64,000 nt of DNA from Mesorhizobium erdmanii USDA 3471 (lineage in GTDB: Bacteria > Pseudomonadota > Alphaproteobacteria > Rhizobiales > Rhizobiaceae): assembly GCF_000472705.1 (NCBI RefSeq), contig NZ_AXAE01000008.1, positions 310,001 through 374,000 on the forward strand. Direction: 5' to 3'. Position 1 is the stretch's first letter, and each line of letters starts with the position of its first letter. Under the pieces are notes generated by a model that worked only from the letters and a program-made list of their open reading frames with translations, did no database searches and was not told the DNA's origin. The translations under genes were made by a program, and so were the position numbers. Below are positions 52,899-63,006 of the stretch, piece by piece.

Positions 52899-53846
52899 AT
52901 GCCGGAACTCGAACACGCCCCCAAACTTGATCAGGCATTAGCCGAAGTCGCCGCCGAAATGGCCGAACGCGAGGATCGCGGCGCTGTCGCTACCTACATT
53001 CCTCAATTGGGCAAGGTCGATCCAAGGAAATTCGGCATCGCCGCCGTCACCAATGACGGCCGCGTGCTGACGGCGGGTGATGCCGACCAGCCGTTCTCCA
53101 TCCAGAGCATCTCCAAGGTGTTCACCTTGACGCTGGCGCTCGGCAATGTCGGCGATGCATTGTGGAAGCGGGTCGGGCGCGAGCCGTCGGGCAATCCGTT
53201 CAACTCCATCGTCCAGCTCGAGCACGAGAACGGCATTCCGCGCAATCCGTTCATCAATGCCGGCGCCATCGTCATTTCGGACATTCTGCTTGCTGGTCAC
53301 CAGCCGCGCGAGGCGATCGGCGAGATCCTGCGCTTCATCCAGTTCCTCGCCGACGACGAGACCATCATCATCGACCGTGAGGTCGCTGCCTCCGAACGCG
53401 CTACGGGTTATCGCAACTTCGCGCTCGCCAACTACATGAAATCCTTCGGTAATCTTCATCATGCACCGGAACTGGCGCTCGGCGTCTATTTTCACCATTG
53501 CGCCATCGCCATGAGCTGCCGGCAGCTGGCAATGGCCGGCCGCTTCCTGGCCAATGGCGGCAGGAACCCGGCGACCGGCCATTCCGTGGTGTCGGCCGAG
53601 CGGGCACGGCGCATCGGCGCCATGATGCTGACCTGCGGCCACTATGACGGCTCCGGCGACTTTGCTTTCCGTGTCGGCATTCCGGGAAAAAGCGGCGTCG
53701 GCGGCGGCATACTGGGCATCGTGCCAGGCGTCGCCTCGCTTGCCGTCTGGTCGCCCGGCCTCAACGCCAACGGCAATTCCAAGCTGGGCTCGATCGCGCT
53801 GGAAAAGCTGGCCCAGATGATGAACTGGTCAATCTTCGCGCCTTAG
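52899..53846 (+). CDS. glsA: Glutaminase
   Basis: 315 residues. The serine-dependent glutaminase core shows [12 protein letters not shown] (Ser70 and Lys73 of the catalytic pair), [35 protein letters not shown], and [18 protein letters not shown]. It hydrolyses glutamine to glutamate and ammonia. It ends in a hairpin terminator shared with rne. Confidence 0.96.
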   Translation: MPELEHAPKLDQALAEVAAEMAEREDRGAVATYIPQLGKVDPRKFGIAAVTNDGRVLTAGDADQPFSIQSISKVFTLTLALGNVGDALWKRVGREPSGNPFNSIVQLEHENGIPRNPFINAGAIVISDILLAGHQPREAIGEILRFIQFLADDETIIIDREVAASERATGYRNFALANYMKSFGNLHHAPELALGVYFHHCAIAMSCRQLAMAGRFLANGGRNPATGHSVVSAERARRIGAMMLTCGHYDGSGDFAFRVGIPGKSGVGGGILGIVPGVASLAVWSPGLNANGNSKLGSIALEKLAQMMNWSIFAP

Positions 53847-53877
53847 CCTTTTGTCCGGTTGGAAGGCCAGATATGAA

Positions 53878-53912
53878 AAATCCCGCGCCGTCTTTCGATC
53901 GGCGCGGGATTT
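53878..53912. terminator. Bidirectional intrinsic terminator between glsA and rne
   Basis: A 13-bp stem (AAATCCCGCGCCG, 53878-53890, with 53900-53912) is flanked by five A (T on the minus strand) on the rne side and ATTTCC on the glsA side. Serves both convergent genes. Confidence 0.85.
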
Positions 53913-53946
53913 CCTATCAGAAAATCATTTCAGCCAGTTGAAAAGC

Positions 53947-56898
53947 TTAGAAAAAGCCCTTCCGCTGCCACCAGCCGCCGCGCTTCGGCTTTTCTTCCGC
54001 CTTGGCTTCCGGTTCATTGGCTACGGTCGAGGAAACCACCGGCACGACCGGTGCGTCGATCACAGCCGGCTTGCGTCGAGACGGCCGCGTCTTCGCAGGC
54101 GCTTCCACCGCGGCAGCCGCCACCGTTTCCTCGGCAACCGCCACCGGAGCCTCGACCGGCGTTTCCGCGGCCGCTTCCACAGCAGTCGTTTCGGCGACGG
54201 CCTCGGCGGCCGCCTTCTTCGGCTTTGCCGCGCGACGCGGCTTCTTGGGCTTCTCCGGGCTCGGCACCTCTTCGCTCACCGCTGCCACCGGCTCTTCGGC
54301 CGTGGCAACCGCCACCGGCTCGATCGAAGCAGGCTCGCTTTCGGAAGCATCAGCCTCTGAAGCCTCGGTTGCTTCGCCGGCGTTTGCCTCGGTCTCGCCT
54401 TCGCCGTCTTCACGGCGGTTGCGCTTGCCGCCGCGCTTGCCGCGACGGCGCTTTTTGCCCTGGCTGTCATCAGAAGCCTGCACCGCCTCGTCGGAGGCGC
54501 TGGCAGCGATCGGAGCGGCGTCGTCCGTTTCGGTGTCGTCGTCGTCCCCCGCGTCCGCCGATCCGGCGAAATCGCCTGGAGGAGCGGAGATGGATGAACC
54601 ATCCGTAGGCGAGCCATGCTCGCGGTCGCGATCACGACCGCCGCGACGCCTGCGACGCTTGCGACGCTTGCGGTCGCGGCCTTCGCCGTCCTCGCTGCCG
54701 GCAGCCCGCGGCTGCTGGTTCTGCTGCGGCTGCTGGCGTGGCTGCTCGGCCTGCACGGGTGCCTCATCATCTTCCTCGACGACGACAATCTCGTCCTCGG
54801 GCTCGTCAGCCTCGACATAGGCCGGCAGGCTGCGCGCCTCGACGAAGCCCTCGGGCTTTTCGGCCAAAGCGCCGCGGAAGATCGCATAGTGCTGCGAGCC
54901 AACCGCATCGTCGGCCTCGATGGTGATGGTCAGGCCGAAGCGGCTTTCCAGTTCCACCAGCGTGCCGCGCTTGTGGTTGAGCACGTAGAGCGCGGTCGCC
55001 GCGGGCGCGCGCACCGTAATGTGGCTGCGCGAATCCTTGAGCAGGAATTCCTCGATGGCCCGCACCACCATCAGCGCGACCGACGAATCGGAACGAACAT
55101 GGCCGGTGCCGCCGCAATGCGGGCAGGGCTTCATGGTCGATTCCAGCACGCTGGCGCGGATGCGCTGGCGCGACATCTCCATCAGGCCGAAATGCGAAAT
55201 GCGGCCGACCTGGATGCGCGCGCGGTCGTTCTTGAGGTGATCCTTCAGCCGCTTTTCGACGGAGCGGTTGTTGCGATTCTCCTCCATGTCGATGAAGTCG
55301 ATGACGATCAGGCCGGCCAGATCGCGCAGCCTGAGCTGACGGGCAACCTCCTCGGCCGCTTCCAGATTGGTGTGGAGCGCCGTGTCCTCGATCGAGTGCT
55401 CCTTGGTGGAGCGGCCCGAATTGACGTCGATGGCGACCAGCGCTTCGGTCTGGTTGATGATGATGTAGCCGCCGCTCTTCAGCGTCACCTGCTGCTGCAG
55501 CATGCGGTCGAGCTGCGCCTCGATGCCGTTGCGCACGAAGATCGGTGTCGTGTCGCGGAACGGCTGAACCACCTTGGCGTGGCTCGGCATCAGCATGCGC
55601 ATGAAGTCCTTTGCCTCGCGATAACCTTCCTCGCCGGAGACAAGAATCTCGTCGATGTCCTTGTTGTAGAGGTCGCGCACCGAGCGCTTGATGAGGCTGC
55701 CTTCCTCATAGACGAGGGCAGGGGCGGTGGACTGGAGCGTGAGATTGCGCACGTTCTCCCACAGCCGCATCAGATATTCATAGTCGCGCTTGATTTCGGC
55801 CTTGGTGCGGCTTTCGCCGGCGGTGCGCAGGATGACGCCCATGCCTTGCGGCACTTCGAGATCGGCAACCACCTCCTTGAGTCGCTTGCGGTCGACCGCG
55901 CTGGTGATCTTGCGCGAAATGCCGCCGCCTCTCGCCGTGTTCGGCATCAGCACCGAATAGCGGCCGGCAAGCGACAGGTAGGTGGTGAGTGCGGCGCCCT
56001 TGTTGCCGCGCTCTTCCTTGACCACCTGCACAAGCAGGATCTGCCGGCGCTTGATCACTTCTTGGATCTTGTACTGGCGGCGCACCGGCTTGCGGCGGTT
56101 GCGCACTTCCTCGAGCGCATCCTCGGCACCGACCGATTCGACTTCGTGATCATCCGGATGCGAGGACTGTACTTCCTCCAGCATGCCGCGATCATTGTCG
56201 CCGGACGTTGCTTCAGCGCCTTGTTCTGTCTCAGCGACGGGCCCGGAAATCACATCGCCTTCGACAGCGGCGGCAATCGATGTCGGGCCACCCTCGCGGG
56301 TTTCGGTTTCGTCCTGCTCGCCGGAACCTTCATCATGGCCTGAGGTATCGGCATGCCCCGAGCCATCTGAATGTTCCGATGTATCGGCTGCATGTTCGAT
56401 GATCTCGGAGGTGTGGGAGATCTCCTCGACAACGATGTCGCCACTGTCGTCGCCTTCGCTTGGCTCGCCGGAGCCTTCGCCTGCCTCGCCGGCATCGCGC
56501 TTGTGCTCACCGCGGTCGCGGCTCTTGCCGCCGCGCCGGCGGCCGCGCCGTCCGCGATCGCGGCTCTGGCGGTCTTCGCCGTCGCCATCCTCGTCCTCTT
56601 CGTCTTCGGCCTCCTGCGCTTCGGCGCGCAGCAGTGCCTGACGGTCGGCGACCGGAATCTGGTAATAGTCGGGGTGTATTTCACTGAAGGCGAGAAAACC
56701 GTGACGGTTGCCGCCATATTCGACAAAGGCTGCCTGAAGGGAGGGTTCGACGCGCGTTACGCGGGCGAGGTAGATATTTCCTTTGAGCTGCTTCTTGTCC
56801 TGGGATTCAAAGTCGAATTCTTCGATACGGTTACCGCGTACGACGACAACTCGTGTTTCCTCCGGGTGGGAGGCGTCTATCAGCATTTTGTTGGGCAT
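53947..56898 (-). CDS. rne: Ribonuclease E
   Basis: 983 residues. The S1 domain starts NIYLARVTRVEPSLQAAFVEYGG; a highly charged insertion runs from about residue 92 to 268 inside it. The catalytic core has VAIDVNSGRST (Asp491), IVIDFIDMEENRN (Asp534), and the zinc-link CPHCGG (Cys592, Cys595). Beyond about 685 the tail is disordered, mixing Arg/Lys-rich (RKRRKRRRRRGGR) and Glu/Ala-rich segments and ending in WWQRKGFF, the degradosome scaffold region. It initiates mRNA decay and processes stable RNA. The 650-bp upstream gap likely carries a long regulatory 5' UTR. Confidence 0.97.
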   Translation of the reverse strand: MPNKMLIDASHPEETRVVVVRGNRIEEFDFESQDKKQLKGNIYLARVTRVEPSLQAAFVEYGGNRHGFLAFSEIHPDYYQIPVADRQALLRAEAQEAEDEEDEDGDGEDRQSRDRGRRGRRRGGKSRDRGEHKRDAGEAGEGSGEPSEGDDSGDIVVEEISHTSEIIEHAADTSEHSDGSGHADTSGHDEGSGEQDETETREGGPTSIAAAVEGDVISGPVAETEQGAEATSGDNDRGMLEEVQSSHPDDHEVESVGAEDALEEVRNRRKPVRRQYKIQEVIKRRQILLVQVVKEERGNKGAALTTYLSLAGRYSVLMPNTARGGGISRKITSAVDRKRLKEVVADLEVPQGMGVILRTAGESRTKAEIKRDYEYLMRLWENVRNLTLQSTAPALVYEEGSLIKRSVRDLYNKDIDEILVSGEEGYREAKDFMRMLMPSHAKVVQPFRDTTPIFVRNGIEAQLDRMLQQQVTLKSGGYIIINQTEALVAIDVNSGRSTKEHSIEDTALHTNLEAAEEVARQLRLRDLAGLIVIDFIDMEENRNNRSVEKRLKDHLKNDRARIQVGRISHFGLMEMSRQRIRASVLESTMKPCPHCGGTGHVRSDSSVALMVVRAIEEFLLKDSRSHITVRAPAATALYVLNHKRGTLVELESRFGLTITIEADDAVGSQHYAIFRGALAEKPEGFVEARSLPAYVEADEPEDEIVVVEEDDEAPVQAEQPRQQPQQNQQPRAAGSEDGEGRDRKRRKRRRRRGGRDRDREHGSPTDGSSISAPPGDFAGSADAGDDDDTETDDAAPIAASASDEAVQASDDSQGKKRRRGKRGGKRNRREDGEGETEANAGEATEASEADASESEPASIEPVAVATAEEPVAAVSEEVPSPEKPKKPRRAAKPKKAAAEAVAETTAVEAAAETPVEAPVAVAEETVAAAAVEAPAKTRPSRRKPAVIDAPVVPVVSSTVANEPEAKAEEKPKRGGWWQRKGFF

Positions 56899-57548
56899 TA
56901 TTTCGTTTCCCCCCGGCAGCCGTCAGCCGCAGCTGGCGAGGCAAAGCCCGCTGCTGTGTGTCTGGAGAGTGGGTGCCGGATAATTGAATGTCCGCCGGAC
57001 GGTGCCTGCGTGTCATGGCGGTGCCGCCCGCTGCCATACTGGCGCGGTTTGATGCGGACCTTTCCATGATTGCGCTTGAAGCCATCGTCACCAGCGGAAC
57101 CTTTTGAACCAAAGCCCGGAAACCGGACCAGCTTGTTTGCTCATACAGAGCCGGCGCGGGAACAAACCCGGCCGTTTTCCTCACGCAGGTGATTCCCCCG
57201 CCACGGGAGCACACCTGCGAAATTCGTCGCAATCACCTGAAGCCTTTTCGCGTGAAGCGAAAGGAGCCGCCTTTCATCTGACCCTGTAGCAGGAAGCTGC
57301 GGAGGAGGGCGGTTCCAGGATTGCAGTGATCCACTATCGCTTTTATGATTTGGCGGGGTGGAAGGCAACCCCGATTTCCGATGCCGGCAAAAAGCAGTTC
57401 CGTAGCGTAAGCCTGGTTCCAATCCTTGCGTGAAAAGGCTTGGTTAACCTTCTCTGGATACCAATCGTTAATCGAGTTCGCGGCCTAACCGGCACTTCGA
57501 CGAAACGAGCGGGCGCCTGGCGCCAAACCGGGAGCGACTGGAAGAGAG
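56899..57548. other. 650-bp region between divergent rne and amiC
   Basis: No ORF has coding character. It holds the promoters of both genes and probably a long rne 5' UTR, as RNase E autoregulation through its leader is known in other bacteria. Visible structures include a hairpin near 57243-57264 (CCTTTTCGC / GCGAAAGG with one bulge) and purine-rich GGAGGAGGGCGG at 57300-57311. I could not place promoters with confidence. Confidence 0.4.
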
Positions 57549-58811
57549 ATGGGACTGGCAGACTTCACAGACAAGGGATGTCGTGTCGGCGGCCGGATTC
57601 TGCGCGTCTTCTGTCTCTTGCTGCTGGCGGCGATTTTCCAGGCCCTTTCTCCTGTTGCCAATGCAGCCGACGCGCCGCTCGTGGCAAAAGGCTACAAGAT
57701 GGCGGGCGATGCCACCAAGATGCGCATTGTCATGGATTTCGATCGCGAGCCGGACATTAAATGGTTCCTGCTGCGTGGCCCCAATCGTCTGGTCATCGAT
57801 CTGGCGAATACCAGGCTGGCCATCGACGCAAAGGATTTGAAGCCGCGCGGCCTGGTCAGGGGCGTGCGCCTTGGCGCACTTGGCGAGGGCGTTTCGCGGC
57901 TGATACTGACCGGCAAGGGACCGTTCGCCGTCGACAAGCTGGATGTGCTCAAGAACGAGGACGGAACCGGCTATCGCATTGCCATCGACATGTCGGCCGC
58001 ATCCGAGCGGGAGTTCGACGCCGCCCTTGCCAATCAGGCGCTGACCACCAGCTCGACGGTTTCGACCGACAAGGGCGGGCGGGTCGGCACCGGGCCAGTC
58101 TCCAATCCGGGCCACCGCTTCACCATCGTCCTCGATCCCGGCCATGGCGGTGTCGACGGCGGCGCGGAGGGCCTGAACGGCACGATCGAGAAGAACGTCA
58201 CGCTGGCCTTTGCCACGGAGCTGCGCGACAAGCTCACGGCGATCGGTAAGTACGATGTCTTCATGACCCGCGACACCGATGAATATCTGCGCCTGGACGA
58301 CCGCGTCCGCATTGCCCGCCAGCATGAGGCCGACCTGCTGATTTCGATCCATGCCGATACGATCAGCGTCAAGGGCATCCGCGGTGCCACCGTTTACACC
58401 GTCTCCGACAGGGCGTCGGATCCCGAGGCGCAGGCGCTTGCCGACCGCGAGAACCTGTCCGACCAGTTCGCTGGCATGGTCATCAAGGACGACAACAAGG
58501 AAGTGACCGACATCCTGATCGACCTGATCCGCCGCGAGACGCACACATTTTCGATGAGTTTCGCCCACACCTTGGTCGGCCAGTTGTCGACCAGCGTCGG
58601 CCTTATCAACAATCCGCAGCGTTCCGCCGGCTTCAAGGTACTGAAGGCGCCGGACGTGCCATCCGTGCTGGTCGAACTCGGCTATCTCTCGAATGCCAAG
58701 GACGAGGCGCAACTGCTCGACGCCGAATGGCGCGGCAAGGCGGCGCAAAGCATCACCAATGCCGTTGCGCTGTTCGCTTCCGCCCGGGCCGGCGCGGGAA
58801 CCGGTGGCTGA
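57549..58811 (+). CDS. amiC: N-acetylmuramoyl-L-alanine amidase (AMIN + Amidase_3)
   Basis: 420 residues with a signal peptide (about 1-39). An AMIN domain (about 48-145) directs the enzyme to the septum; the C-terminal Amidase_3 domain has zinc ligands in VLDPGHGGVDGG, NGTIEKNV and ISIHADT, and the catalytic Glu in VLVELGYLSN. It removes stem peptides from septal peptidoglycan during cell separation. It precedes the PBP1A gene in the same direction. Confidence 0.94.
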   Translation: MGLADFTDKGCRVGGRILRVFCLLLLAAIFQALSPVANAADAPLVAKGYKMAGDATKMRIVMDFDREPDIKWFLLRGPNRLVIDLANTRLAIDAKDLKPRGLVRGVRLGALGEGVSRLILTGKGPFAVDKLDVLKNEDGTGYRIAIDMSAASEREFDAALANQALTTSSTVSTDKGGRVGTGPVSNPGHRFTIVLDPGHGGVDGGAEGLNGTIEKNVTLAFATELRDKLTAIGKYDVFMTRDTDEYLRLDDRVRIARQHEADLLISIHADTISVKGIRGATVYTVSDRASDPEAQALADRENLSDQFAGMVIKDDNKEVTDILIDLIRRETHTFSMSFAHTLVGQLSTSVGLINNPQRSAGFKVLKAPDVPSVLVELGYLSNAKDEAQLLDAEWRGKAAQSITNAVALFASARAGAGTGG

Positions 58812-59025
58812 CATGCCTTGCGGCGCCTGCAACCAGAGGCGGCGTTGCCGGATGACAACACCCGCGGCCTTTTATTTCAAGCGCGCGGTCACGAAAGCAG
58901 GCCTTGCCGTATTTTGTCCACATGGTGGCGACATGGGTTTTCGATTACGGTTTGGGACCGGCTCGAAAGCTTGCGTGGAAGGCGGCTTCGTTTAGGAAAT
59001 TCCCGAACCAAGGACTGGAGCGGGT

Positions 59026-61470
59026 ATGATTCGTCTCATTGGCTATTTCTTCGGCATCGGCACGACGCTGGCCCTTTTGGTCGCGGCGGGCGTTGCGATC
59101 TATATCGGCCACGTGGCGAAGGATCTGCCTGACTACGAAGTGCTGGCCAAGTACGAGCCGCCGGTGACGACGCGCATCCATGCCTCGGATGGTTCCCTGA
59201 TGGCGGAGTACGCGCGCGAACGGCGCCTTTATTTGCCGATCCAAGCCATCCCGGATCGAGTCAAAGCGGCATTCCTGTCCGCGGAGGACAAGAATTTCTA
59301 CAACCACCCTGGTGTGGACATAACCGGATTGGGCCGGGCGGCGCTCACATACGTTTCGGGTGGGCCTATGCAGGGCGGTTCGACGATCACTCAACAGGTT
59401 GCCAAGAACTTCCTTCTCACCAACGAGCGCTCCCTGGAGCGTAAGGTCAAGGAAGCCATCCTTTCGTTCCGCATCGAACAGGCTTACTCCAAGGATCGCA
59501 TCCTTGAGCTCTATCTCAACGAGATTTTCTTTGGCTTCAACGCCTATGGCGTCGCCGGCGCCGCACTGACCTATTTCGACAAATCGGTAAACGAACTGAC
59601 CGTGGCCGAGGCTGCTTACCTGGCGTCGCTGCCGAAAGGCCCCGCCAACTACAATCCCTTCAAGCACGCCGATCGCGCGCTTGAGCGGCGCAACTGGGTC
59701 ATCGGCCAGATGGTCGAGAACGGATACGTGACCCCCGAAGAGGGTGCCAAGGCGAAGGCCGAGCCGCTTGGTGTCGCCCCACGCCGCACCGGCTCCTATC
59801 TCTTCGCTGGTGAGTATTTCACGGAGGAGGTTCGTCGGCAGATCATCGCCCGCTATGGCGAGAACGCGCTCTATGAAGGCGGCCTGTCCATTCGTACCAC
59901 CCTTGACCCGAAGGTCCAGCTCATTGCCCGCAAGGCGATGCAGAACGGCCTGATGAAATACGACACGCTGCGCGGCTATCGCGGGCCGGTGAAGACGATT
60001 GACGTGTCTGGCGACTGGGGCGTTCCGCTCGGCGCCGTCAAGGGGCTGGAAGACGTTCCCGAATGGTCGCTCGCCGTCGTGCTCGACTCCTCCGCATCAG
60101 GCCTATCGATCGGCCTGCAGCCCGCGCGCCAGGCGTCGGGCGACATCGTCAAGGAGCGCGTCGAAGGCACCGTCAGCAAGGACGATATGGGCTTTGCCAT
60201 GCGCCATCTGGTCGACGGCAAGACGGTCAAGGCCAAGTCGCCCGCCGACGTGCTGAAGCCCGGTGACGTCATCTTCGTGCAGAAGAACGAAGGCTCCGAC
60301 AACACCTATAGCCTGCGTCAGGTCCCCGAGGTGGAAGGTGGTTTGATCGCCATGGACCCGCACACGGGCCGCGTGCTGGCCATGGTCGGCGGCTTCTCCT
60401 ATTCGCAGTCGGAGTTCAACCGCGCCACCCAGGCAATGCGCCAGCCGGGTTCCTCGTTCAAGCCGATCGTCTATTCGGCCGCCCTCGACAATGGCTACAC
60501 GCCGGCCTCCGTGATCATGGACGGGCCGATCACCATCCAGAGCGGCAACACGACCTGGACGCCGAAGAACTATGACGGCACCGTCGCCGGACCGGCGACG
60601 CTGCGCTCCGGCATCGAAAAGTCGCGCAACCTGATGACGGTGCGGCTTGCCAACGACATGGGCATGAAGCTGGTCGTCGAATATGCCGAGCGTTTCGGCG
60701 TCTATGACCATCTGGCGCCGTATCTGCCGATGGCGCTGGGCTCCGGCGAGACGACCGTGATGCGCATGGTCTCGGCCTATTCGATCATGGCCAATGGCGG
60801 CAAGTCGATCAAACCATCGCTGATCGACCGTATCCAGGACCGCTACGGCAAGACCGTGTTCAAGCAGGATGAGCGTGGCTGCGAAGGCTGCAACGCACCT
60901 GAGTGGAAGAACCAGCCGGAACCGGAACTGGTCGACAATTCCGAGCAGGTGCTCGATCCGATGACCGCCTACCAGATCACCTCGATGATGGAAGGCGTGG
61001 TGCAACGCGGTACCGGCGCCACCATCGGTGAACTGGGCCGCCACATCGCCGGCAAGACCGGCACGACCAACGACGAGAAGGACGCCTGGTTCATCGGCTA
61101 TACACCGAACCTCGTGGTCGGCCTCTACATGGGCTACGACACGCCGCGCGGTCTTGGCCATGGCGCCACCGGCGGCGGTCTCGCCGCCCCGATCTTCAAG
61201 GATTTCATGCGGGTGGCGCTGGACGGCACGCCCAATGTCGACTTCAAGGTTCCCGACGGGATGAATTTGATCGCCATCAATCGCAAGACCGGCATGCGTG
61301 CCGCGTCGGGCGATCCCGGCACCATCATCGAGGCCTTCAAGCCGGGCACCGGTCCTGCCGACAGCTATTGGGTGATCGGCATGGGCGCCGACGGCTCCAA
61401 CGCATCGGGCGGCCCACTGTCGCCGCAGGCGAACCAGGCCATCCAGGACGGCGGCGGCGGTCTCTACTGA
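59026..61470 (+). CDS. mrcA: Penicillin-binding protein 1A (bifunctional transglycosylase/transpeptidase)
   Basis: 814 residues with an N-terminal membrane anchor. GT51 glycosyltransferase motifs EDKNFYNHPG, GGSTITQQVAKN, and ILELYLNEIFFG are followed by an OB-like insert and the transpeptidase motifs SSFK (PGSSFKPIVY), SRN, and KTGTTNDEKDAWFIGY. It polymerises and crosslinks peptidoglycan. amiC lies 214 bp upstream in the same direction. Confidence 0.96.
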   Translation: MIRLIGYFFGIGTTLALLVAAGVAIYIGHVAKDLPDYEVLAKYEPPVTTRIHASDGSLMAEYARERRLYLPIQAIPDRVKAAFLSAEDKNFYNHPGVDITGLGRAALTYVSGGPMQGGSTITQQVAKNFLLTNERSLERKVKEAILSFRIEQAYSKDRILELYLNEIFFGFNAYGVAGAALTYFDKSVNELTVAEAAYLASLPKGPANYNPFKHADRALERRNWVIGQMVENGYVTPEEGAKAKAEPLGVAPRRTGSYLFAGEYFTEEVRRQIIARYGENALYEGGLSIRTTLDPKVQLIARKAMQNGLMKYDTLRGYRGPVKTIDVSGDWGVPLGAVKGLEDVPEWSLAVVLDSSASGLSIGLQPARQASGDIVKERVEGTVSKDDMGFAMRHLVDGKTVKAKSPADVLKPGDVIFVQKNEGSDNTYSLRQVPEVEGGLIAMDPHTGRVLAMVGGFSYSQSEFNRATQAMRQPGSSFKPIVYSAALDNGYTPASVIMDGPITIQSGNTTWTPKNYDGTVAGPATLRSGIEKSRNLMTVRLANDMGMKLVVEYAERFGVYDHLAPYLPMALGSGETTVMRMVSAYSIMANGGKSIKPSLIDRIQDRYGKTVFKQDERGCEGCNAPEWKNQPEPELVDNSEQVLDPMTAYQITSMMEGVVQRGTGATIGELGRHIAGKTGTTNDEKDAWFIGYTPNLVVGLYMGYDTPRGLGHGATGGGLAAPIFKDFMRVALDGTPNVDFKVPDGMNLIAINRKTGMRAASGDPGTIIEAFKPGTGPADSYWVIGMGADGSNASGGPLSPQANQAIQDGGGGLY

Positions 61471-61596
61471 CGGCTGCCGATGCACGCATTGGGCTGGCCG
61501 GAAGGCCGGCCCATTTCGCTTTACACATGACGGCGCCGTCCCTATGTATCGCGCCGACCGAAGTGTCACTTCAGCAACAGGACAAAATACCAGGCC

Positions 61597-62728
61597 ATGC
61601 GCGCGGAAACGCAGAATATTGTCGACGAGATCAGGCAGGCGATAACCCTGCTGAGGAGGCATCTTTGACTGGGATCAGGCCATAAAGCGGCTTGAATACC
61701 TGAACGTGCGGGCAGAGGATGCCAGCCTCTGGAACGAACCGCTGGAAGCGCAGAAGCTGATGCGTGAGCGCCAGGGCCTCGAGGAAGGCATCGCGGCGGT
61801 CAAGGGCCTGACCCAGGCGCTGGAAGACAATATCGGTTTGATCGAGCTCGGTGAGGAAGAGGGCGACGAAGGCGTCATCGCCGAGGCCGAAGCGGCCATC
61901 CGTTCGATGCAGGGCGAGGCGAAGGCCCGCCAGGTCGAAACGCTGCTGTCGGGTGAAGCCGACGCCAACGACACCTACCTCGAAGTCCACGCCGGCGCCG
62001 GCGGAACGGAGAGCCAGGACTGGGCCTCAATGCTCCTGCGCATGTACACGCGCTGGGCCGAGCGCCGCCGCTTCAAGGTCGAGGTGCTGGAAGTGCATGA
62101 CGGCGAAGAGGCCGGCATCAAGTCCGCGACGCTGCTGATCAAGGGGCACAATGCCTATGGCTGGCTGAAGACAGAATCGGGCGTTCATCGCCTAGTGCGT
62201 ATTTCGCCCTATGACAGCAATGCGCGCCGTCATACGTCCTTTTCCAGTATCTGGGTCTATCCGGTCGTCGACGACAGGATAGAGATCGACGTCTCCGAAT
62301 CCGATGTCCGCATCGACACCTATCGCTCGTCCGGTTCGGGCGGCCAGCACGTCAATACCACCGATTCGGCCGTACGCATCACCCACATCGCCACCGGCAT
62401 AGCGGTCGCCTGCCAGGCCGAGCGTTCGCAGCACAAAAACAAGGCCAAGGCCTGGGAAATGCTGCGCTCGCGTCTCTACGAGGAAGAACTGAAGAAGCGC
62501 GAAGCGGTGGCCAACGCCACCGAGGCCTCGAAGAGCGACATCGGCTGGGGCCACCAGATCCGCTCCTACGTGCTGCAGCCCTATCAGCTGGTCAAGGACC
62601 TGCGCACCGGCGTCGAAAGCACCAGCCCGTCGAGCGTGCTCGACGGCGATCTCGACGAGTTTATGGAAGCATCGTTGTCGCAGCGCATCGAAGGCGGCGC
62701 TGGTGAGGCTGTGGCGGATCTGGACTAG
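61597..62728 (+). CDS. prfB: Peptide chain release factor 2, with programmed +1 frameshift
   Basis: The reading frame opens at the ATG at 61597, runs 23 codons, and meets an in-frame TGA at 61666-61668. Resuming one base later gives 353 more codons to the stop at 62728, 376 residues in all. The frameshift signal is complete: AGGAGG, three bases, CTTTGAC. Domains: N-terminal helices, PSTY-like region, GGQ peptidyl-release motif at 248-250, and SPY at 203-205 in place of the SPF stop-codon anticodon tripeptide. RF2 releases at UAA/UGA. A short form beginning later would lack this leader. Confidence 0.95.
61654..61669 (+). promoter_or_regulatory. RF2 autoregulatory +1 frameshift site
   Basis: AGGAGG (61654-61659) acts as an internal Shine-Dalgarno three bases before CTT, followed by TGA and C. 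Low RF2 lets the ribosome slip from CTT to TTT and read GAC; abundant RF2 terminates. The spacing equals that of E. coli prfB. Confidence 0.93.
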
Positions 62729-62752
62729 CGCGTCCCGCACCAAGCGGTTGCG

Positions 62753-62780
62753 CCCGCTCGCATCTCGTGGGACGAGCGGG
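62753..62780 (+). terminator. Hairpin downstream of prfB
   Basis: CCCGCTCG (62753-62760) with CGAGCGGG (62773-62780), 12-nt loop, followed by TCATTATC. Weak U-tract, so termination is only partly supported. Confidence 0.4.
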
Positions 62781-63006
62781 TCATTATCAAAGGCACGGTT
62801 CTGCGCCATCTGGCCCGCAACCGATGCCAGCCTGCGACGTAGCAATTTCTTGCGCCGACTCACATTTCGGCTCACCATTTGCGGCAGGAGGAGGCAAAAG
62901 CATTTATGGCCGGTCGCGGCATATCTGCTGACGATTGGCCGCTGGGAAGACACGTTCCGGGAACGGGCAAGCGAAACGCTTGAACCTCGTTTGAAAGGAA
63001 CGTCCC

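Noticed and set aside
54616..56343. 575-codon open frame on the plus strand
   Set aside because: Antisense to rne; its early part is composition-driven (Leu/Ala from the complement of Glu/Arg-rich codons).
60103..61662. 519-codon open frame on the minus strand
   Set aside because: Antisense to mrcA, no recognisable domain.
61706..62728. prfB called as a 340-residue protein from 61706
   Set aside because: The codon there is GTG in the middle of a conserved N-terminal helix; the frameshift site restores a full-length RF2.
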